A stretch of DNA of 7,105 nucleotides. Source: Kiritimatiellia bacterium. Lineage in GTDB: Bacteria; Verrucomicrobiota; Kiritimatiellia; RFP12; UBA1067. Of this stretch, positions 6,401 to 7,105 are shown piece after piece. The notes beneath the pieces are model-generated. The model was not told where the DNA came from, made no database searches, and saw nothing but the letters and a program-made list of their open reading frames with translations. The translations under genes and the position numbers were made by a program. How positions within the stretch are numbered: position 1 is the stretch's first letter; each line of letters opens with the position of its first letter. Location of the stretch: NCBI GenBank assembly GCA_017411125.1, contig JAFPNP010000138.1:1-7105 (forward strand). The letters run 5' to 3'.

Positions 6401-7105
6401 TCCTGCCCGACGGCTGGGAGCGCCAGTTCGCCGGCATAGTGTTCAAGGACGGCCGTCCTTGGGAGTCGGGGGATTCGACCTACGGCACAGGCGGCACGGT
6501 GCCTTCCGACGTGATCGACGTCATAAACCGCAACGACCACGTCGTGAGCAATTCGACGCCTGGCGTCTACATCACCGCCGGCATGGACGGAACGCTCGGG
6601 CCGGAGTCGACCGACATGAACGCCGGCGATGCCGTGACGTCGTATTCGCAGACCGACCCGCGCACGGGCACCCGCCGCAACTTTGACTTCGACAACGACG
6701 GCCTCCAGAACTTCCAGGAGTACCTCGTCCAGACGCTCCGCCATCTCCGCTACGACGATTCCGAGACGCCGCTTATGGGCAGCTACCTGCCGGACGGCCA
6801 GGCCGGGACGCGCAAGTACATCGGCTTCCTGCCGATGCAGATGTGGGACGGTGAGGCGTTCTACCGCGAGGCCCGCGCAAAGGGATTCACCGGATCTTCC
6901 GCCATGCAGGAGACAGGCTTCCTCTTCGAAGACCTCGGCTACTTCGTGCGTCCGCCCAGGGCCTGGGACTCCATGGCGGTGCGCACGGACGGCGTGCGCT
7001 TTGGCAGTTACGGCGAAAGCGGATATCGCGTCCTGCTGACGCCTACCTACCTGAGCAAGGACGCCGTGCGCATTCCGGCCACGCTCTACGCCTCCACCGA
7101 TCCGC
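328..7105 (+). CDS. Giant secreted multidomain protein with Calx-beta/PKD-like modules and thrombospondin type 3-like calcium-binding repeats (3' end beyond window)
   Basis: The frame is uninterrupted from the ATG at 328 to the last base: 2259 codons with no stop. The visible product is already about 240 kDa by rough estimate. The start is supported by AAGGAAGG nine bases upstream and by an immediate Sec signal peptide (residues 1-29). The order is: an unassigned beta-rich N-terminal region (30-387), Calx-beta-like (388-499), an unassigned beta-rich region (500-783), PKD/Ig-like (784-911), Calx-beta-like (912-1045), PKD-like (1046-1145), an unassigned linker, then scattered TSP3-like calcium motifs between 1316 and 2133. 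I see no catalytic signature. The mature part is rich in Asp, Thr, Gly, Ala and Asn and has only ten Cys in about 2230 residues. By family style this is an exported surface or matrix protein stiffened by calcium; adhesion or scaffolding is an inference. Proteins of this design are common in PVC bacteria. Secretion is well supported. The detailed domain calls are by eye, and the missing C-terminus hides how the protein is anchored. Confidence 0.95.
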   Translation, partial: MAMDIKKKFGIFAALLAALLCAAPQSAQAAGKIRSFTVTTSRTSGALTVGDTIYVTVRMINMGWASTALDTTNTVPWFFKYTGTLTGNETYDELLQEFSKKPCLGLWLGGRLREAEPVEGYFPDPGVSDFLYSELGAHHYTDFMFSYVVQAGDIALPLTLSNAAGTGPLDDTGYYLKRGGVSVPWTLSNKNGDTCNFAHTDVVNDPDIDAADKAMWGANTAQGDRDKGDLDLIKADVRVQAIDFESTYADADAGVWRTVAQGSTTALPSSPALAIPGGVSTNTELFVWTEDAAVAEIVPGESVVETNTFTFDGKTCTVGTIRLNPAVDGDTSAPRFNIRARGAYDAGNPSDTKVYIAATTNAQAFASGTAITNFIFRTVRIGEPQDPSIYVTIDDKRSADVTFVPPTNNISVASLNVELTEPYTADIEIPLLVTVKGDASLAASDYIGISASSTGDNRAWRTTIVVRSGETKATGTDILWLYANHGDAVTKNSGLRIAVDTNQMAAASAAVYDVFKKGFEKMGDSLGATLKVSPSQPTLPGLAAGDLAVSIPSADANIDYPVTIALSDAYGLLSSPSNSYTVYWSNSGNDSSAYYTAITGITANTEGEITFNVKYPTSGDYNSVFYIVNQDGGRSPVYRAEVHVAAQKVVQATVLERRFPETGSYGDAVTAVSLSFGETGFTLPNGMSGDYGYMFFVPRNAASSNLVEVGEMNYESTTNCDWKAGIPVRVGDTEPVTVDMYFLDGSDKGTTLGYDIVMRTAESIDQGEVVAAWSSSGFQVIVTNVAPAVSMVKMGNDELFESGGNFGSITRGREREFSAETAEPSDLDYFSDEENGYSSKTASFETQWTFKIGTSTLFTTNIFGPPTTPFSYMLNAQGDYTAEVKMRDKDMVDARGRKWWGPVFTFTFTVDDKPSVVLTQPNGLTTFSELGGSGNTRIDVNLTQRPSEKIEVSLGVRYASAAATGVPPVTLQPSVLEFGGDSLNTTNSYFVLANVDGTDDTDPEYGGGLVITAAVTTATVNSGIGMAWKDYFRPGSIGVGIRNEDPVFMERYLTGIDTNATLNVPFNLKYGFSDCLADMTSEFTVSWIIEGEGGGSKTVDSWTKQSYTGEIPITFTTVGDGTKTVIVTIEDKDGGYVSASWDFKLNPAKLLYVIPQGPYLGGGVSDLSTRWVGRANPLGQGRVYGSNVGLISKVERFEQIYNYEASTPEAEALAIGYRVGDVEGTTVSGGVTVDSIGGSGVGYKYTDPLLDSFFYAWLYTASDGKSLTTALLKIVPQIGYSPVSAKAPLPEYNAEATAYPNTYLEAVFSKELRAADNLGDINSDGIPDYYAVAVGWNGGTFLEAAGVSTEEGGDVTTRLDAYNEDADYLPSGTFVDGVPSTADGWTATSVKFTPDMEIRGLHPGLNHRRTNDGLNRNVRGEWISVPEFSEAETNAVAFWNLGPTNTLAWFKANAPTGETEYAAAYTAWTNDFMTALMKSDSWIPENRTDPTMWDTDDDTLPDGYEYYFWYAAAVGRMDGTNWVQMTGERFTLNNIGQGETITPKEIMDAFNPTVKAEGEINIRDTDNDGLYDLEEYAMGTNPVHWDSDKDGMSDLWEVMRGMNPLAAPPDAELNLDGDFMASYETDPTYAILTMEDGSAYALPFNGTGVIDESVYDNESSNGIAGGTNVAVAAVIANASNVTSIAVFHYGRDDAICVPAGAQRIRGAYFSGAAKPLDAAQNDLSGKTVKSLALERPLRLVHRQVYNQFGFDPRTGWFKDEGYVAGRWKPVAAHEFSEAGRAENTERYTCRDEYLVLKYRYELGIRSASKDIGKIAAKELTIAGVFSAGTTNPRPPFTDAGFAVSGAGDGALPIPTYSSTNHGADTDEDGVPDGWELYVGSDPNSGDKDGWGEVKVTDGDQLELVAEYAGTDSCNAYEGAKNANGDATIYAHHPGKASGWYNKFFPTDPYDNDTDGDGISDHSEGANWRDLFRLWQSANLENYVATARDGWSHEFTFIYGDPSDDGSRCIRGGGLNPCTIDTDFDLLPDGWERQFAGIVFKDGRPWESGDSTYGTGGTVPSDVIDVINRNDHVVSNSTPGVYITAGMDGTLGPESTDMNAGDAVTSYSQTDPRTGTRRNFDFDNDGLQNFQEYLVQTLRHLRYDDSETPLMGSYLPDGQAGTRKYIGFLPMQMWDGEAFYREARAKGFTGSSAMQETGFLFEDLGYFVRPPRAWDSMAVRTDGVRFGSYGESGYRVLLTPTYLSKDAVRIPATLYASTDP
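415..1488 (+). other. N-terminal beta-rich region, no recognised family (residues 30-387)
   Basis: The mature protein begins with alternating hydrophobic/polar strands (KIRSFTVTT, then LTVGDTIYVTVRM), in the style of a cell-surface beta-sandwich that speaks of motion between strands and loops. Residues 60-190 include aromatic-rich stretches (VPWFFKYTG, HHYTDFMFSYVV) and Cys103. A more acidic stretch follows at about 199-235 (NDPDIDAADKAMWG...), and Cys195 and Cys316 sit in short strand-like segments. I could not match it to a named domain. Its position directly after the signal peptide, before the repeated modules, makes it a candidate for a dedicated functional head, but that is only inference. 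Confidence 0.5.
1489..1824 (+). other. Calx-beta-like module 1 (residues about 388-499)
   Basis: The segment reads like a Calx-beta sandwich: strand SIYVTIDD, then SVASLNVELTEPYTADIEIPL, then the characteristic A-x-x-x-DY element (LAASDYIGIS, 441-450), then a strand ending in a glycine turn (IVVRSGETKATGTDILWLY). In Calx-beta domains the DY element and the strand that ends in ...G... are typical, and acidic loops often bind calcium. The match is by eye and some positions are loose, so an Ig-like or FN3-like sandwich is possible instead. Confidence 0.45.
1825..2676 (+). other. Beta-rich region without recognised family (residues about 500-783)
   Basis: After a short helical stretch (AAASAAVYDVFKKGFEKM, about 503-521) the sequence returns to strand-like blocks. 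Two look like repeated sandwich units: SADANIDYPVTIALSDAYG to SGDYNSVFYIVNQDGGRSP (about 553-644), and FPETGSYGDAVTAVSLSF to LGYDIVMRTAESIDQG (about 660-768). The first ends in a strand-turn pattern close to that of Ig or PKD domains (GDYN..FYIVNQDGG). Cys720 is the only cysteine. I cannot name a family. Confidence 0.4.
2677..3060 (+). other. PKD/Ig-like module 1 (residues about 784-911)
   Basis: The module starts with the N-x-A-P-x-V boundary seen at the beginning of many bacterial PKD and Ig-like domains (NVAPAVSMV). It has a central W-x-F-K strand (TQWTFKIGTS), a late GDYTAEVKMRDKD strand resembling the G-x-Y-x-V-x-L-x-V-x-D core of PKD, and a closing strand FTFTFTVDDKPSV that runs into the next module. 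An acidic insertion (AEPSDLDYFSDEENG) sits in the middle. The fold call is from pattern only. Confidence 0.5.
3061..3462 (+). other. Calx-beta-like module 2 (residues about 912-1045)
   Basis: The module begins SVVLTQPNGLTTFSELGG and continues with a strand pair of the form RIDVNLTQRPSEKIEVSL, matching the S-E-x-G...V-x-V-x-L...P...V-x-V pattern of Calx-beta domains. The segment VTLQPSVLEFGGDS resembles the Calx-beta central strand, and it closes with GSIGVGIRNEDP, like the I-x-D-(D/E) exit of that family. An extra Asp/Gly-rich loop (VDGTDDTDPEYGGG) is inserted late and could bind metal. Confidence 0.5.
3463..3762 (+). other. PKD-like module 2 (residues about 1046-1145)
   Basis: The boundary PVFMERYLTGIDTNATLNVPF is followed by a W-containing strand (EFTVSWIIEGEGGG) and then the best PKD-like signature in the protein: ITFTTVGDGTKTVIVTIEDKDGGYVSASWDFKL, where the strand, acidic turn and D-x-D-G-G-x-x-S elements align in spacing with PKD cores. 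Cys1075 is unpaired within the module. It directly follows Calx-beta-like module 2, so three sandwich modules are joined with almost no linker. Confidence 0.55.
3763..4284 (+). other. Unassigned segment between sandwich modules and calcium repeats (residues about 1146-1319)
   Basis: The segment contains Gly-rich strands (YVIPQGPYLGGGVSDL, VSGGVTVDSIGGSGVGYKYTD), an acidic/alanine helix-like stretch (NYEASTPEAEALAIGYRVGD) and aromatic strands (DSFFYAWLYTASDGKSL). It ends in PNTYLEAVFSKELRAADN, a probable helix leading into the first calcium motif. I recognise no family and no catalytic motif. Confidence 0.4.
4285..4311 (+). repeat. TSP3-like calcium motif 1 (residues 1320-1328)
   Basis: The loop DINSDGIPD has the DxNxDGxxD pattern, with Asp1320, Asn1322, Asp1324 and Asp1328 as the likely side-chain ligands. 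It stands alone, followed by YYAVAVGW rather than by a second motif, so it may act as a single calcium clamp between regions. Confidence 0.8.
4807..4842 (+). repeat. TSP3-like calcium motif 2, variant (residues 1494-1505)
   Basis: The motif reads DTDDDTLPDGYE, preceded by TDPTMW. The ligand positions Asp1494, Asp1496, Asp1498 and Asp1502 are kept, but the usual Gly after the third Asp is Thr1499. The LPDGYE tail is a common form in bacterial TSP3-like repeats. Confidence 0.8.
5017..5208 (+). repeat. Array of three TSP3-like calcium motifs 3-5 (residues 1564-1627)
   Basis: Motif 3 is DTDNDGLYDLEEYAMGTNP (1564-1582) and motif 4 is DSDKDGMSDLWEVMRGMNP (1586-1604); both keep all four Asp ligands and the helix plus G-x-N-P tail. 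Motif 5 is degenerate: NLDGDFMASYETDP (1614-1627) lacks the Gly after the last Asp and has a shortened helix, but keeps the TDP tail. This is the clearest tandem calcium array in the protein. Confidence 0.88.
5209..5916 (+). other. Unassigned domain inserted between calcium arrays (residues about 1628-1863)
   Basis: About 236 residues without a calcium motif. The first half is strand-like (ILTMEDGSAYALPFNGTGV, VAVAAVIANASNVTSIAVFHYG). The second half has a distinctive block: HRQVYNQFGFDPRTGWFKD (from about 1741), then a basic/aromatic VAGRWKPVAAHEF, then TERYTCRDEYLVLKYRYELG (about 1784-1803). A final strand segment (ELTIAGVFSAGTTNPRPPF) leads to the next array. Such dense aromatic and charged residues suggest a folded domain with a conserved core; I do not recognise it. 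Confidence 0.45.
5917..6045 (+). repeat. Array of TSP3-like calcium motifs 6-8 (residues 1864-1906)
   Basis: Motif 6 is canonical: DTDEDGVPDGWELYVGSDP (1864-1882). Motif 7 (SGDKDGWGE, 1884-1892) keeps Asp1886 and Asp1888 but has Ser at the first and Glu at the last ligand position. Motif 8 (DGDQLELVAEYAGTD, 1897-1911) has lost the DGxxD end but keeps the E-Y-x-G-T-D helix tail. The decay from 6 to 8 suggests old tandem duplication with relaxed copies. Confidence 0.75.
6181..6219 (+). repeat. TSP3-like calcium motif 9 (residues 1952-1964)
   Basis: The motif reads DTDGDGISDHSEG, with all ligand positions Asp1952, Asp1954, Asp1956 and Asp1960 present. It is preceded by FFPTDPYDN, a T-D-P boundary like those that end other copies, so the missing start of a preceding repeat may lie in the 1912-1947 stretch. 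Confidence 0.85.
6385..6420 (+). repeat. TSP3-like calcium motif 10, variant (residues 2020-2031)
   Basis: The motif reads DTDFDLLPDGWE. Asp2020, Asp2022, Asp2024 and Asp2028 are kept, but Leu2025 replaces the usual Gly, as Thr1499 does in motif 2. It follows the NPC of a G-G-L-N-P-C boundary, with Cys2008 and Cys2017 nine residues apart just upstream. Confidence 0.78.
6685..6726 (+). repeat. TSP3-like calcium motif 11 (residues 2120-2133)
   Basis: The motif reads DFDNDGLQNFQEYL: the DxDxDGxxNxxEY form, with Asn2128 in place of the last Asp, a common bacterial version that leads into a helix. It follows a TDPRTGTRRN boundary. This is the last calcium motif visible before the window ends. Confidence 0.85.
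6727..7105 (+). other. Unassigned C-terminal part visible in the window (residues 2134-2259)
   Basis: After motif 11 the protein continues with VQTLRHLRYDDSETPLMGSYL, then an aromatic, charged block (KYIGFLPMQMWDGEAFYREARAKGF) and strands (VRTDGVRFGSYGESGYRVLL). No stop, membrane anchor or sorting signal is reached. The D-x-W-D-x-M-A-V-R-T-D strand style may open another sandwich domain, but too little is visible to say. Confidence 0.5.

Noticed and set aside
532..6744. 2070-codon open frame on the minus strand
   Set aside because: It is the codon-registered complement of the real gene, has no ribosome binding site or domain signature, and has an Arg/Val/Ala/Gly/His/Asp-biased composition typical of antisense GC-rich frames. 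The plus frame has a signal peptide, a ribosome binding site and recognisable motifs.

Overview
The window is GC-rich (roughly 60% in sampled lines) and almost entirely coding on the plus strand. It holds the end of, or a whole, small charged protein gene at 8-289, a 38-base gap with a clear ribosome binding site, and then one giant open reading frame that starts at 328 and is still open at the last base (2259 complete codons). No RNA gene, mobile element, CRISPR array or minus-strand gene is supported.

The giant gene encodes a secreted, acidic, modular protein. It begins with a Sec signal peptide (residues 1-29). A long run of beta-sandwich-like sequence follows, including two Calx-beta-like stretches (about 388-499 and 912-1045) and two PKD/Ig-like stretches (about 784-911 and 1046-1145). 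From about residue 1316 to 2133 it carries at least eight, and up to eleven, thrombospondin type 3-like calcium-binding motifs (DxDxDGxxD and variants, often followed by E-Y...GT(N/D)P). These are separated by long segments that I cannot assign. The C-terminus lies beyond the window, so the anchoring mode (autotransporter, PEP-CTERM, lipid, peptidoglycan binding or other) is unknown.

The combination of a very large secreted protein, TSP3-like calcium motifs with GTNP/GSDP tails, and PKD/Calx-beta modules resembles giant surface proteins common in the PVC superphylum, especially Kiritimatiellota, Verrucomicrobiota and Lentisphaerota. This placement is an inference from protein style; the window has no marker gene. 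The small upstream gene is close enough to be co-transcribed with the giant gene, but nothing shows that the two proteins act together.

A 2070-codon open frame lies on the minus strand at 532-6744. It is an artefact: it is in exact codon register with the real gene and is open only because the real gene avoids TTA, CTA and TCA codons.
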